Shown piece after piece: positions 16,339-25,241 of a stretch of 64,000 nucleotides of DNA (position 1 is its first letter; each line of letters begins with the position of its first letter). The stretch spans positions 434,001-498,000 of the forward strand of contig NZ_JQJY01000001.1 in assembly GCF_000745775.1 (NCBI RefSeq), written 5' to 3'. The notes beneath the pieces are model-generated. The model saw nothing but the letters and a program-made list of their open reading frames with translations, did no database searches and was not told the DNA's origin. Source of the DNA: Flavobacterium sp. ASV13 (GTDB lineage: Bacteria; Bacteroidota; Bacteroidia; Flavobacteriales; Flavobacteriaceae). A program made the translations under genes and the position numbers.

Positions 16339-18714
16339 TCAATTACGATTAGCACTACTCGCCTGCCTAATCGCTTTTGGATCAGTTAAATTAAAACGAT
16401 AAACAAAACTAAGACGATAGCGAGCGGCGTTTGGGATACTGTTTTCGGTAATATAATAATCTGTTCCGGTTGTCGTACTTTTATTTTGGCGTAAGTCAAA
16501 AGCATTTGACACATCAAATACAATGGTAGCTTTATCTTTCAATAAAATTTTACTTAAACCAAAATCAAGCGATTGCAATGCCTCGTTTTTTGTTTGTGCA
16601 TTTTGTTGTGCGCCTCGAAAGTTATAACGCCCTTGAAAACTAAATTTTGATGGCAATTTAACCTGAGTACTTAAGCGTCCGGTAAACGTTTTTCCTTCAT
16701 AGTCGAGGTTTTCTTCCTGATAACTTCCTTTTTGGGCGAAATGATAAAAATTCATTTCTAAATTGACCTGAAGCCATTTTAAGGGATTATATAATGTCGA
16801 AAGTTCTATGCCACTTCGTATTTCATGCTGAATATTAATAGGCGTTGTATAAAAAATATCATTTTCGCGATAAGTAAAATCCTGAATGTAGCCACTTTCC
16901 CATTGATAATAAACGGAAGGATTCAGCGTAAATTTTTTCCATGTTTTAAGAAAAGCCAATTCAAACACATCAGAATAAGAAGGATTTAGATCTGGATTAC
17001 CAATATATTGCGCATTCAAATCGGTTAGTTCGTTAAAAGGATATAAAGCATATAAGGGCGGACGGTTAATTCGTTTGCTGTAATTTAACTGCAAAGTAGA
17101 GGCTTCGAACTTATAACTTAAATTAACGGTCGGAAATAATCTGTTGTATTTTTTATCATCGTTATAGGTGTTTTTAATATCTGTAATAGAAATTTTAGTG
17201 AATTCCGTACGCAGACCAAGCATATAATTAAATCGCTTCAATTTATTGCTGTATTGCCCATATGCACTTGAAATGGTTTCGGTATAATTTAAATCATTGT
17301 CAATATCTTGATAAATCGTCCAAATATCTCCCTGTTGCTGCTCAGCCAAAAACTGACTTGAAACTTTACGGATTTCTGTTTTAACACCAATTTCAAATAC
17401 AGAAACAGAATCTATTGGCTGAACAAAATCACTTTGCATAAGTAAATCTTTGCTACTTCCTATTGAATTGGTTCTAATGCCAGGATAAGCAAGTGTTTCT
17501 GGATATAGTTGTTGTGTCAAAAGATTCCACTTTTTGTCGCTGTTCCACCAATCATACTGAACATCTATAGTCCATTTTTTTGATGGCTTTTTAAAAGTCT
17601 GCGTATAATTAAACTCGAATTGATTGTAATCTCTTTTTTCCAATGATTTTCCTTCTCTTGTTAAAAGACTATCGCGTGTGTGATTTGCATTGCTGTAATC
17701 ATATAATAAACGAGTTTTATCATCATCCTGCGTGGCATTTTTCAAGAAAGCGGCAGTAATGGTACGATGTTCATCAATATAATAATCAGCACCCAAATAC
17801 ATCAATTTTCCATCATCATGGCGATCTTCGTTCTGTACGTGGTTAAGATAATTTGGAACACCATTATTCATAGTGGACTGATTCGTAGTATATAATCCAA
17901 CGTAATCCGAGGAACGAATACCAAAATTGGAAAAAATATTGATTTTATCTGATTTAAAATTGATGCTTGGATTAAGGCGACTGTCATTTGGTGATCCGGC
18001 AACTAATCGAACCTGACCGCTGAAACCGCTTTTTTTGTTTTTCTTTAATATAATATTGATAATTCCTGCCGAGCCCGAAGCATCATATCGGGACGAAGGA
18101 TTTGTTATTACCTCAACGCGTTCAATCTGATCAGCAGCAATTTGATCGAGTGAATTGCTTTGCGTTAAACCAGATTGACGTCCATTAATTAATATCAATA
18201 CGCTACTGTTTCCACGAAGACTTATTCCGCCCGTTGGACTAACGGTTACCGATGGAACTCCGTTTAAAACATCGTGAGCAGAACCATTCTGCGAAAGCAC
18301 ATCTTTCCCTACTTCAAAAACTTTTTTATCCAGTTTTAAACTAACACTTGATTTTTGCCCCGTCACTTCTACCTCATTTAATTCTACCGCATCGGCATTT
18401 AAAACAATCGTTTCGAGTTCTATTTTTGGTTTTCCCGAAATGATTTCGAATGTTTGAGTATAATTTTGATATCCAATATAACTAAAAAAAATTGTCATTT
18501 TTCCGCTTGGCAGTCCTTCGAAATTAAAGATTCCATGATCGTCTGTTACGCCAACAGCTACTTTTTTTGAGGTATTATCTTGAATTGATATTGTCACATA
18601 CGGAATTGATTCTTTTGTTGTATTATCCTGAACTTTACCCGAAACTGCTGCTTTCTGCGCAAAACTAAACATCGGAATAAATAAAATTAAAATACTGGTT
18701 ATTAAGGCTTTCAT
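16339..18714 (-). CDS. TonB-dependent-receptor-like outer-membrane beta-barrel protein
   Basis: The 791-residue protein has a signal peptide (cleavage near FSFAQ), then a CarboxypepD_reg-like beta domain (about 20-105). A plug domain (about 135-230) has the usual VLNGVPSVTV and SVLILINGRQSG segments. An outer-membrane barrel of the OMP_b-brl_3 type runs to the C-terminus. Proteins of this type are common in Flavobacterium and are thought to import peptides, siderophores or other ligands. There is no SusD partner, so a polysaccharide-utilisation role is unlikely. It is divergent from a LytS/LytTR pair that may control it. Confidence 0.9.
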   Translation of the reverse strand: MKALITSILILFIPMFSFAQKAAVSGKVQDNTTKESIPYVTISIQDNTSKKVAVGVTDDHGIFNFEGLPSGKMTIFFSYIGYQNYTQTFEIISGKPKIELETIVLNADAVELNEVEVTGQKSSVSLKLDKKVFEVGKDVLSQNGSAHDVLNGVPSVTVSPTGGISLRGNSSVLILINGRQSGLTQSNSLDQIAADQIERVEVITNPSSRYDASGSAGIINIILKKNKKSGFSGQVRLVAGSPNDSRLNPSINFKSDKINIFSNFGIRSSDYVGLYTTNQSTMNNGVPNYLNHVQNEDRHDDGKLMYLGADYYIDEHRTITAAFLKNATQDDDKTRLLYDYSNANHTRDSLLTREGKSLEKRDYNQFEFNYTQTFKKPSKKWTIDVQYDWWNSDKKWNLLTQQLYPETLAYPGIRTNSIGSSKDLLMQSDFVQPIDSVSVFEIGVKTEIRKVSSQFLAEQQQGDIWTIYQDIDNDLNYTETISSAYGQYSNKLKRFNYMLGLRTEFTKISITDIKNTYNDDKKYNRLFPTVNLSYKFEASTLQLNYSKRINRPPLYALYPFNELTDLNAQYIGNPDLNPSYSDVFELAFLKTWKKFTLNPSVYYQWESGYIQDFTYRENDIFYTTPINIQHEIRSGIELSTLYNPLKWLQVNLEMNFYHFAQKGSYQEENLDYEGKTFTGRLSTQVKLPSKFSFQGRYNFRGAQQNAQTKNEALQSLDFGLSKILLKDKATIVFDVSNAFDLRQNKSTTTGTDYYITENSIPNAARYRLSFVYRFNLTDPKAIRQASSANRN

Positions 18715-18838
18715 GTTTGTTGATTTTATGATACAAGATTACTTTATAAAATAAAATCTTACCTTTTAAAACATGCGAACGGCTCTAGGAGCTTTCGAAA
18801 TGCATTTCTGTATTCGATATTTATTTTATCTTTATCTT

Positions 18839-20485
18839 ATGTATCGATCGCCCTTTTTTATCGTTTTAGTACTACTATTGTTTTCATCATGTAAACAATA
18901 CACCGAGTTTGTGAAATCGGATGTTACATATTATGTTGACGACGATAAACCACAGAATTTTCTAAGTCAGTCGGCAGATTCTATATTTAAAGTTGTTATC
19001 GATGTTGAACTGCTTAAACGCGAAAATACCTCAAGTCCGCTGGGCATACAAGTAACTGGTTTTGGTGCTTTTGATGTTTATTGGGATGGTGTTTTTGTGG
19101 GAAGCAACGGGAAAATGACGAAATCCGGCCAAGCCGAAATTCCGGGAACTGAATTGACGTATTATCAAATTCCCGAAAAATTAGCCAATTTAGGCAAGCA
19201 TACTGTAACGGTAATTGGAACTCAGGTTTATTTACGAGAATCTCAGCGAGGCATGAAGGTCAAACTGGAAAGCTTTTTAAGACTTCATCGTGCACCGCTT
19301 GTTGTCATGTCTTTTATGAATCTCATGGCAGGAGCTTTTCTAATTGCCTCTATTTATTATTTTTTTCTCTACATAAACAGTACGCGTAAAGAAGCAACCG
19401 TTTTGCTTTTTGGGATAATTTGCCTTCTCTTTTTCTGCCTTCTTATTGTAGAATACGTGAAATTTTATGTCGATATTCCTTATACCCATTTTTATACCCG
19501 ATTACAGATTGTTGGCTTACTAACATTTATAATTTCAATACTCGTCCCTTGGTATTTTATGCTGCAATTTGGCTTTAAATTAAAACGATTGTTTTTATTT
19601 CTTTTGATTATAAGTCTTATAACAATCTATATCGTTTACTACGGCGAATATGATAGGACAGCCATCTATTTTAGTTATGCAATGTGCATAGTCTCTTTTA
19701 TTGTTGCCATTGATGCCGCATTCCGAAAAATTAAAGGCGGCTTAATCGTTGTGATTGGTTTATTGGCAAGCGTGATTGTCAACAAATATATTTTTTATGA
19801 TTTTGGATTGTTCATCGCATTTACAATTATTGTTCTGTCTATGCTTTATCTGCATACTATTCGGGCAAAAGCTCTTGAAGAAGCGCATAATGCATCGTTA
19901 TTACTTTCATCGAGATTACAGTTAGAATTGGTTAAAAAAAATATTCAGCCACACTTTCTTCGTAATACACTAACTTCATTAATAGATTGGATCGAAGAAT
20001 CTCCGCAACAAGGCGTTATCTTTATTCGTGCGCTGGCAGATGAATTTGATATAATGAATTCTATTGCTGAAGACACCTTAATTCCTATTCAGCAGGAAAT
20101 AGAATTATGCCGAAAACATTTAGAAGTAATGTCTTTTCGAAAAGAAGTATGTTATAACTGGGAAGAAAGAAATATTGATACAAATGAAGAAATTCCGCCT
20201 GCTGTTATTCATACCATTATAGAAAACGGAATCACGCATAGTTTGCCTCCAAAACAAGGTTGTATTACTTTCCGTTTAAGTTTTACCAAAGAAAAACAAT
20301 ACAAGCAATATACATTGTTAACCCTAGCAAAAAACCGAAATAGAAAAAAAGAAAACAGCAAGGGAACAGGTTTTAAATACATCAAAGCCCGATTAAATGA
20401 AAATTATGGCAGCAATTGGGAATTTGATTCATTTGCTGTAGAAGAAGGATGGTGTACAACAATTAAAATTTTTGATAAAAAATGA
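18839..20485 (+). CDS. 7TM sensor histidine kinase, LytS/YehU-type
   Basis: The protein is about 548 residues from the ATG giving MYRSPFFI, which starts a signal sequence ending in FSSC (lipobox-like). An ATG 22 codons earlier is possible but would spoil that signal. A beta-rich extracytoplasmic domain of about 150 residues follows, then seven membrane helices (7TMR-DISM layout). The kinase core has IQPHFLRNTL (phospho-acceptor His) and a degenerate ATP-binding region with IIENGITHS. It phosphorylates the LytTR regulator encoded by the next gene, which overlaps it by four bases. A lipoprotein-like start on a 7TM kinase is uncommon. Confidence 0.87.
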   Translation: MYRSPFFIVLVLLLFSSCKQYTEFVKSDVTYYVDDDKPQNFLSQSADSIFKVVIDVELLKRENTSSPLGIQVTGFGAFDVYWDGVFVGSNGKMTKSGQAEIPGTELTYYQIPEKLANLGKHTVTVIGTQVYLRESQRGMKVKLESFLRLHRAPLVVMSFMNLMAGAFLIASIYYFFLYINSTRKEATVLLFGIICLLFFCLLIVEYVKFYVDIPYTHFYTRLQIVGLLTFIISILVPWYFMLQFGFKLKRLFLFLLIISLITIYIVYYGEYDRTAIYFSYAMCIVSFIVAIDAAFRKIKGGLIVVIGLLASVIVNKYIFYDFGLFIAFTIIVLSMLYLHTIRAKALEEAHNASLLLSSRLQLELVKKNIQPHFLRNTLTSLIDWIEESPQQGVIFIRALADEFDIMNSIAEDTLIPIQQEIELCRKHLEVMSFRKEVCYNWEERNIDTNEEIPPAVIHTIIENGITHSLPPKQGCITFRLSFTKEKQYKQYTLLTLAKNRNRKKENSKGTGFKYIKARLNENYGSNWEFDSFAVEEGWCTTIKIFDKK

Positions 20486-21177
20486 AAATTCTAATTATTG
20501 AAGATGAGGCTCGAATTGCCAAACGAATCGAAAGAATGACGCGCGATTTTTTTGATAAAGAGGTGCAGATTTTACTCAGTGATTCTGTTGAAAATGGATT
20601 AAATACAATTGAAAAACAATCCATTGATTTACTTCTTCTCGATTTGAATTTGAATGGCGAAGACGGATTTGAAGTACTGCAGACCGTTGTCGCAAAATCG
20701 TTTCAAACCATTATTATTTCTGCTTATACCGATAAAGCGATTATGGCATTTCATTATGGCGTTTTAGATTTTGTTCCTAAACCATTTGACGAACAGAGGC
20801 TTTCACAAGCTTTTACACGTTTTACAACACCCGAAAAAACAAATGGTCAGAATATTCAGTTTTTAGCCGTAAAAAAAGGAAAAACAATCAAACTCATCAC
20901 GATTAAAGATATAAGATACATAAAAGGCGCTGGAATTTATACCGAATTACATTTAGTAAATGGCCACGTAGAACTACATGATAAGTCTATGGAATCATTA
21001 GAAAAACTACTTCCTGCAACATTCGAACGAATTCATAAATCCTATATTCTTTGCTGGCAGGAGGCAGATAAACTTATTGTAGAAACTGGCGGAAAATATA
21101 ATATGTTACTTAAAAATGGAGAACTATTGCCTGTTGGTCGTTCAAGATATAAAGAAATCAAACATAAACTGATTTAG
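20482..21177 (+). CDS. LytTR-family response regulator
   Basis: The 231-residue protein has an N-terminal receiver domain (1-120) with acidic pocket EDEAR, phospho-acceptor D54 (LLLDLNLNG) and K in VPKPFD. The C-terminal LytTR DNA-binding domain (about 130-231) includes IKDIRYIKGAGIYTEL and FERIHKSYILC. It forms a co-translated pair with the preceding sensor kinase (ATGA overlap). The nearest likely target is the divergent TonB-receptor-like gene. Confidence 0.95.
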   Translation: MKILIIEDEARIAKRIERMTRDFFDKEVQILLSDSVENGLNTIEKQSIDLLLLDLNLNGEDGFEVLQTVVAKSFQTIIISAYTDKAIMAFHYGVLDFVPKPFDEQRLSQAFTRFTTPEKTNGQNIQFLAVKKGKTIKLITIKDIRYIKGAGIYTELHLVNGHVELHDKSMESLEKLLPATFERIHKSYILCWQEADKLIVETGGKYNMLLKNGELLPVGRSRYKEIKHKLI

Positions 21178-21234
21178 TTTTTGACGATGTGTATACATGC
21201 AAACCGGTTCTAATAAAAATTTAAAATAAGTATC

Positions 21235-21813
21235 TTATTTTAGTAACATCCTTTCCGTAATTGTTTTATTTGAAGAAGCATCAATTCCGGTAACTTCGGC
21301 ATATTTTACATTTGGAAACCAAAAAGAACCTCCTTCAATGCGCACAAATATTTTTTCTACCTGTATTCTTTTTTGATTCACACTTACAAAAACATGATAT
21401 TTTTGATCTGAATCCATCTTTTTCAAGGTTAAGGGTAACTTTTTATAAGATACAAATTGAAGCTCAAACTCCTCATTATTTATGGTTTTACTTTCTATTC
21501 CGTATGCAAATTTGCGTTGCATGTAATTAAAGTCTTTCTTCTCTCCTTTCTCAGCATATCGAATCCAATACGCTTTTATAGGATCACTTTTGTTTATTTT
21601 TCCATTTTCCTGGTAGTTTATGGCATAAATAGCAGTATTTATATTCGGATCCCGCTGAATATAAAATAGCATATTGTCTATATTTTTAGGCGTAGGGAAA
21701 TTTAATGGCGACGGATTTTTAGATTGTGCCAATAGCTTTCCAGAAATCATATTTACTAAAATCGTTATAACGATTAGTGATTTTGTAAAATTTTTAAATG
21801 ATAATTTATTCAT
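21235..21813 (-). CDS. DUF4833 exported protein
   Basis: The 192-residue protein has a signal peptide (cleavage near SGKLLAQ). Its body fits DUF4833: LFYIQRDPNINTAIY at the start, KAYWIRYAEKGEK in the middle, a repeated beta pattern, and GGSFWFPNVKYAEVTG near the end. Function is unknown. It is the last gene of a minus-strand operon with PhyH dioxygenase, CDP-alcohol phosphotransferase and GtrA, 12 bases after the GtrA gene, so a periplasmic or outer-membrane role in lipid or glycan handling is possible. Confidence 0.8.
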   Translation of the reverse strand: MNKLSFKNFTKSLIVITILVNMISGKLLAQSKNPSPLNFPTPKNIDNMLFYIQRDPNINTAIYAINYQENGKINKSDPIKAYWIRYAEKGEKKDFNYMQRKFAYGIESKTINNEEFELQFVSYKKLPLTLKKMDSDQKYHVFVSVNQKRIQVEKIFVRIEGGSFWFPNVKYAEVTGIDASSNKTITERMLLK

Positions 21814-21825
21814 AACGAAATGTTT

Positions 21826-22257
21826 CTAATTTGATTCGATTACCTTCTGTTTTTCGTTTATCTTAAAAACCCAATATTTAATCAGTGGATAATTAAATCC
21901 ATAAGAAACAAAACTGTCCGTGATTAATCTTCCGATTCTGTAATCGATTTGAAATGATTTTTGTAAAATAAGCGTACCGAATGATTTTAAAGAAATACTT
22001 CCTAATACAACCAACGCAAATTTAAAAAGCTGACTATTAATGTGATTGCTATAACCAGATTGATTTTTAAATACCCAAAATCTATTAATGCTGAAATTGA
22101 TAATGGCACCAACGGTTCCGGAGATTAGAATAGAAAAAGTAAAATACAATTGAAAGACTTCTGTCAACAAAACCATTAAGCCATAATCGGTAATGCCACC
22201 TACAAATGCCGCAACTTGTGCTTGCAGAAAAGTGAAAATGGATTTTTTCCTGAACAT
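21826..22257 (-). CDS. GtrA family membrane protein
   Basis: The 143-residue protein has four membrane helices and the GtrA pattern: FLQAQVAAFVGGITDYGLMVLLTE at the start (split by helix breaks), INFSINRFWVF after helix two, and SYGFNYPLIKYWVF at the end. GtrA proteins are thought to flip polyprenyl-linked sugars or take part in glycan or lipid transport. It lies one base after the CDP-alcohol phosphotransferase gene, so the two are tightly coupled. Confidence 0.9.
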   Translation of the reverse strand: MFRKKSIFTFLQAQVAAFVGGITDYGLMVLLTEVFQLYFTFSILISGTVGAIINFSINRFWVFKNQSGYSNHINSQLFKFALVVLGSISLKSFGTLILQKSFQIDYRIGRLITDSFVSYGFNYPLIKYWVFKINEKQKVIESN

Positions 22258-22258
22258 A

Positions 22259-22945
22259 TCAGTCTTGGTTTTTATCTTTTAAATCGCCCAACTTTAGAAG
22301 TTTTAGGCTATCAATAGTATTGATAATTAACAATATAACCGTAATTAAGCCAGCCAAATAGGTAATTGATCCGGGAAATGCAACTTCGATAATTAAAATT
22401 AAAGCAATAATAAATCGGAGTTCTGTTGGACCAACAAAGCCTGAATCTATACTGTATTCATTTGTAATTTTGTAGCGTAACTGGCTGATAATAATAGACC
22501 AGCCATACAACGCGACAAAAGCAAAAGCTACTATTTGTGTGCCATTTTCAGCATAAATGTAATAGCCAAAACCTATAAGTACAATACCAATCCAATCGGC
22601 GATAATATCGAGTGCAAAACCATACCAGCGTCGCGGAATATTTCTGTAATAAGCCAATCTCCCATCTAAAGAATCGCCTAACCAATTTATACCCAAACCT
22701 ATAATACCCAAAAGCAAATACCAATTTGTGAAATAAGTTCCTAAAACAAAAGCTAAAAAAACCAATCCCGAACCAAGTGTACCAATTAAAGTGAGCAAGT
22801 TTGGCGAAATGAATTTTGGCACTTTTGGAAGCAAAAATACAATTGTTGACTGTTCTGCTCTTTTTAAAATATTAGTGCGCTTACGGTCTGAAAATGTTCT
22901 TTGTGCAATGGCATTACGATCTTCAATCTTTGTTTCTTTTCCCAT
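22259..22945 (-). CDS. CDP-alcohol phosphatidyltransferase family protein
   Basis: The 228-residue membrane protein has about six helices and the family motif in variant form: D-SLDG-RLAYYR...G-FALD-IIAD, near residues 90-120. The acidic metal ligands (DxxDG...GxxxDxxxD) are kept, while the usual AR is AY. These enzymes move a phospho-alcohol from a CDP-activated donor to an acceptor alcohol, giving phospholipids or related lipids. The acceptor is unknown. The pairing with PhyH dioxygenase and GtrA points to a specialised lipid or lipid-linked glycan. Confidence 0.88.
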   Translation of the reverse strand: MGKETKIEDRNAIAQRTFSDRKRTNILKRAEQSTIVFLLPKVPKFISPNLLTLIGTLGSGLVFLAFVLGTYFTNWYLLLGIIGLGINWLGDSLDGRLAYYRNIPRRWYGFALDIIADWIGIVLIGFGYYIYAENGTQIVAFAFVALYGWSIIISQLRYKITNEYSIDSGFVGPTELRFIIALILIIEVAFPGSITYLAGLITVILLIINTIDSLKLLKLGDLKDKNQD

Positions 22946-23099
22946 TACTAGCTCAATATTTGTAAACCTGATGCTATAACCAATTCTACTTTTGCAATTT
23001 TTAATTTTACTTTTCTTTGAGTATTTTTAAAAAAATCTGTGGTACGTTTTAGCTTACCTGATCTAACCAGATAACTAAATGCGATAATAATCAGCATAA

Positions 23100-23906
23100 T
23101 TATTTAACAATACCCGCAAAACGTTGATAGAAAACCGTTGGGCTGTTCTCATTTTTAGGAGCGTATTTTCCAGCTATAATCGGAATATAAATAACTCTTC
23201 TTCTGCTTTCTTCGCCACGGATAGATGATTCTGCAACTCTGTGCCACAAACGACCATCGTGAATGGTTAAATCTCCAGCTTCCGGAGTGATAGAAACCTC
23301 TTGTGGATCAGGTTTATTATCTAAAAAGTATTTTTTACGGAAAAGCATTTGATACACACTTTGCTTGTGCGTACCCGGAATGATTTTAAGACCGCCGTTT
23401 TCGGGTTTTAAAGTACTTAAGTGAATACCCACATTTAACATCGGGTTTAATTTTCCACCATAAAAGATATCTCTCAAACCATCTGTATGCCAGCCCATTT
23501 TAGTAAACTTACTTTCTGGTCCATTGATGTAATGATTAAAAACCATTCCGTCTTTTTCTTCAGTGCCTAATCTTGCGCCCTCACCTGCCAATGGTAATAA
23601 ACCATTAAATCTTGGATCTAGTAAAAGACCGCTCAAGGTTTGATGATGTTGATTGATAAAAGCAAAACGCTGTACAATTGGAGAGCCATCTAAATCTTTT
23701 CCATATTTAATTGGAACACCATTTATTTTTTGAAGGTCATTGTCAATCCATTTTTGCTCTACTTGTTTTGAGGCATCAATAATGGATGAAACCGTTTCCG
23801 GGTTTATGAATTTTTTGAAATGAATGAAGCCATGTTCGTTAAAAAAGGCAATTTGCTCATTAGTTAATTGCTCAGTAAGGGTAAATGTTTTATAAGAAGA
23901 TACCAT
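23100..23906 (-). CDS. phytanoyl-CoA dioxygenase (PhyH) family protein
   Basis: The 268-residue Fe(II)/2-oxoglutarate oxygenase has the facial triad H140-x-D142 (GWHTDG) and H222 (LWHRV), and Arg residues near 235-237 for 2-oxoglutarate. The family hydroxylates lipids, acyl groups or small molecules using oxygen. It is the first structural gene of the operon with CDP-alcohol phosphotransferase, GtrA and DUF4833. A 28-codon ORF ending in six cysteines lies 53 bases upstream on the same transcript, suggesting control linked to cysteine or translation. Confidence 0.88.
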   Translation of the reverse strand: MVSSYKTFTLTEQLTNEQIAFFNEHGFIHFKKFINPETVSSIIDASKQVEQKWIDNDLQKINGVPIKYGKDLDGSPIVQRFAFINQHHQTLSGLLLDPRFNGLLPLAGEGARLGTEEKDGMVFNHYINGPESKFTKMGWHTDGLRDIFYGGKLNPMLNVGIHLSTLKPENGGLKIIPGTHKQSVYQMLFRKKYFLDNKPDPQEVSITPEAGDLTIHDGRLWHRVAESSIRGEESRRRVIYIPIIAGKYAPKNENSPTVFYQRFAGIVK

Positions 23907-23959
23907 GATAATATGTATTTAATAAATGAAATAATAAGTTTTAAATTTTATCTAAAAGT

Positions 23960-24046
23960 CTAGCAACAGCAACAACAACACATTCGCATGTTTGCCTGCA
24001 TTTGACCTTTAGGAAAATTAAACTTATTTCTTTTTTTATTTGACAT
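23960..24046 (-). CDS. poly-cysteine leader peptide (28 aa)
   Basis: The ATG at 24046 opens MSNKKRNKFNF..., a 28-residue ORF whose last residues are MRM followed by six consecutive cysteine codons (five TGT/TGC types mixed) and TAG. It is too short for routine gene calling. It lies between a very good promoter (24074-24106) and the PhyH gene, on the same strand. Runs of one rare amino acid at the end of a short upstream ORF are the hallmark of ribosome-mediated attenuation, here probably sensing Cys-tRNA. No classic terminator hairpin is visible between it and PhyH. Confidence 0.7.
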   Translation of the reverse strand: MSNKKRNKFNFPKGQMQANMRMCCCCCC

Positions 24047-24073
24047 ACTCTATAGGATTAGTAGAATTTAATG

Positions 24074-24106
24074 CAAACATAACATATATTTTCTCTTTTG
24101 CAAAAA
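24074..24106 (-). promoter_or_regulatory. strong sigma-A-type promoter of the leader-PhyH operon
   Basis: On the minus strand TTTTTG (24101-24106) is followed after 19 bases by TATGTTTG (24074-24081), an excellent match to TTTG-N17-21-TAnnTTTG. Transcription would start near 24067 and cover the 28-codon leader. Confidence 0.75.
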
Positions 24107-24133
24107 TTATTTTTTATTTTTTTTCGAAAAAAA

Positions 24134-24922
24134 TTAAATTTTATAAATCCCAGCTGCCGTTTTTTCGATGAATGCCTTTGGTAGTATACGATTGGCATAA
24201 ACTGAAATGATATTTGTAAACCCCGGAATAACTTCTGATTTTTTGCTGAACATGGCCTTTACTGCCATTTTTGCAACTTCATCTGGCTGCATATTGAATT
24301 TTTCAGCCATTTTGTTTAAAGCACTTAAACCAGCTCTTGCAGCAAAACCAGTATCAACCGGACCTGGACTAAAACACGTTACTGAAATTGAAGTTTGGGA
24401 AAGTTCGAAACGCAAAGCTCGGGTAAACGATAAAACAAAAGCCTTTGTCGCCGAATAAACAGCCAGCGTAGGCACAGCCTGGTAGGCAGCAGTACTCGAT
24501 ATATTTAAAATATAAGCTTGTTTTTCTTGCGAAAGTATGGGAACTAATAAATGCGAAAGTTCTACAACTACATTCATGTTAAGTTGCATCATACCAAGCT
24601 GATCGGTTAGAGAAGACTGACTAAAATCGCCCCAAACTCCATAACCTGCATTGTTAACTAAAACACCAACTGGATAGTTATTCGTTTTTATCCAATCAGT
24701 CACTTTTAGCGATGCATCATTTATAGAAAGATCAATAGATAGAAAAGCAGAATTGACGCCGTATTTAACTTGAAGATCATCAGATAATACTTTTAATTCG
24801 GCTTCGCTTCTTGCCACAAGCAATAGTGGATAACCCTTTTTCGCCAATTCATAAGCAATAGATTTTCCAATGCCTTTGCTGGCGCCAGTTATTAAAGCAT
24901 ATGGTTTCGTTTTTTCGCTCAT
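24134..24922 (-). CDS. SDR family oxidoreductase
   Basis: The 262-residue classical short-chain dehydrogenase has the Rossmann motif TGASKGIG near residue 14, NNAGYG, and the catalytic Ser-Tyr-Lys (ISSTAA, YSATK). It resembles DltE/YqjQ-type SDRs of the acyl-chain or ketone-reducing kind. No signal peptide is present. It is on the same strand as the PhyH operon but upstream of that operon's own promoter, so it is probably a separate unit. Confidence 0.92.
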   Translation of the reverse strand: MSEKTKPYALITGASKGIGKSIAYELAKKGYPLLLVARSEAELKVLSDDLQVKYGVNSAFLSIDLSINDASLKVTDWIKTNNYPVGVLVNNAGYGVWGDFSQSSLTDQLGMMQLNMNVVVELSHLLVPILSQEKQAYILNISSTAAYQAVPTLAVYSATKAFVLSFTRALRFELSQTSISVTCFSPGPVDTGFAARAGLSALNKMAEKFNMQPDEVAKMAVKAMFSKKSEVIPGFTNIISVYANRILPKAFIEKTAAGIYKI

Positions 24923-25241
24923 TTTATTTATTTAATAAATCAAATATAAAGATTTATTGTAAAATGTTGGGGATGTAATGTGGACAATGCTTACCCTCTT
25001 TCCTTCCCTATCTTATGGGCATTTATGTCATTAGGGATATTTTATTCCATTACAAAATCAATCAAAAGAATGTTTGTATGTCAGGAGCAGAAAGATGAAA
25101 TTGAATACAACCTGCTTAAACAAATTTCATAACTCTAAAAAATTCAGTTGGAACTTTTCAAAATTTTGATGAAGAACTAGCGATAAATTTTATTCCTAAT
25201 AAGTTTGATAACGCTGCAATTGGTTATCAAAATAATGATTA
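24923..25241. other. intergenic stretch, possible gene debris
   Basis: This separates the SDR gene from the helicase operon. A plus-strand open stretch that would end in KDEIEYNLLKQIS near 25132 has no start codon at a sensible place and no family, so it may be a gene remnant at the island edge. No promoter or hairpin was identified. Confidence 0.4.

Noticed and set aside
16186..16389. A 67-codon plus-strand ORF across the REP-like elements
   Set aside because: It reads through palindromes and the end of the TonB-receptor-like gene; the residue mix is not protein-like and no family is seen.
13000..16400. CRISPR array in the repeat-rich patch
   Set aside because: The repeats are palindromic, irregularly spaced and in both orientations, with no uniform spacers and no cas genes.
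16339..18714. SusC-type polysaccharide-utilisation locus
   Set aside because: There is no SusD gene and the barrel type is OMP_b-brl_3-like, so a PUL is not supported.
25080..25132. Open stretch that would end in KDEIEYNLLKQIS
   Set aside because: It has no proper start, no family and lies in an island-edge gap; at most it is debris.
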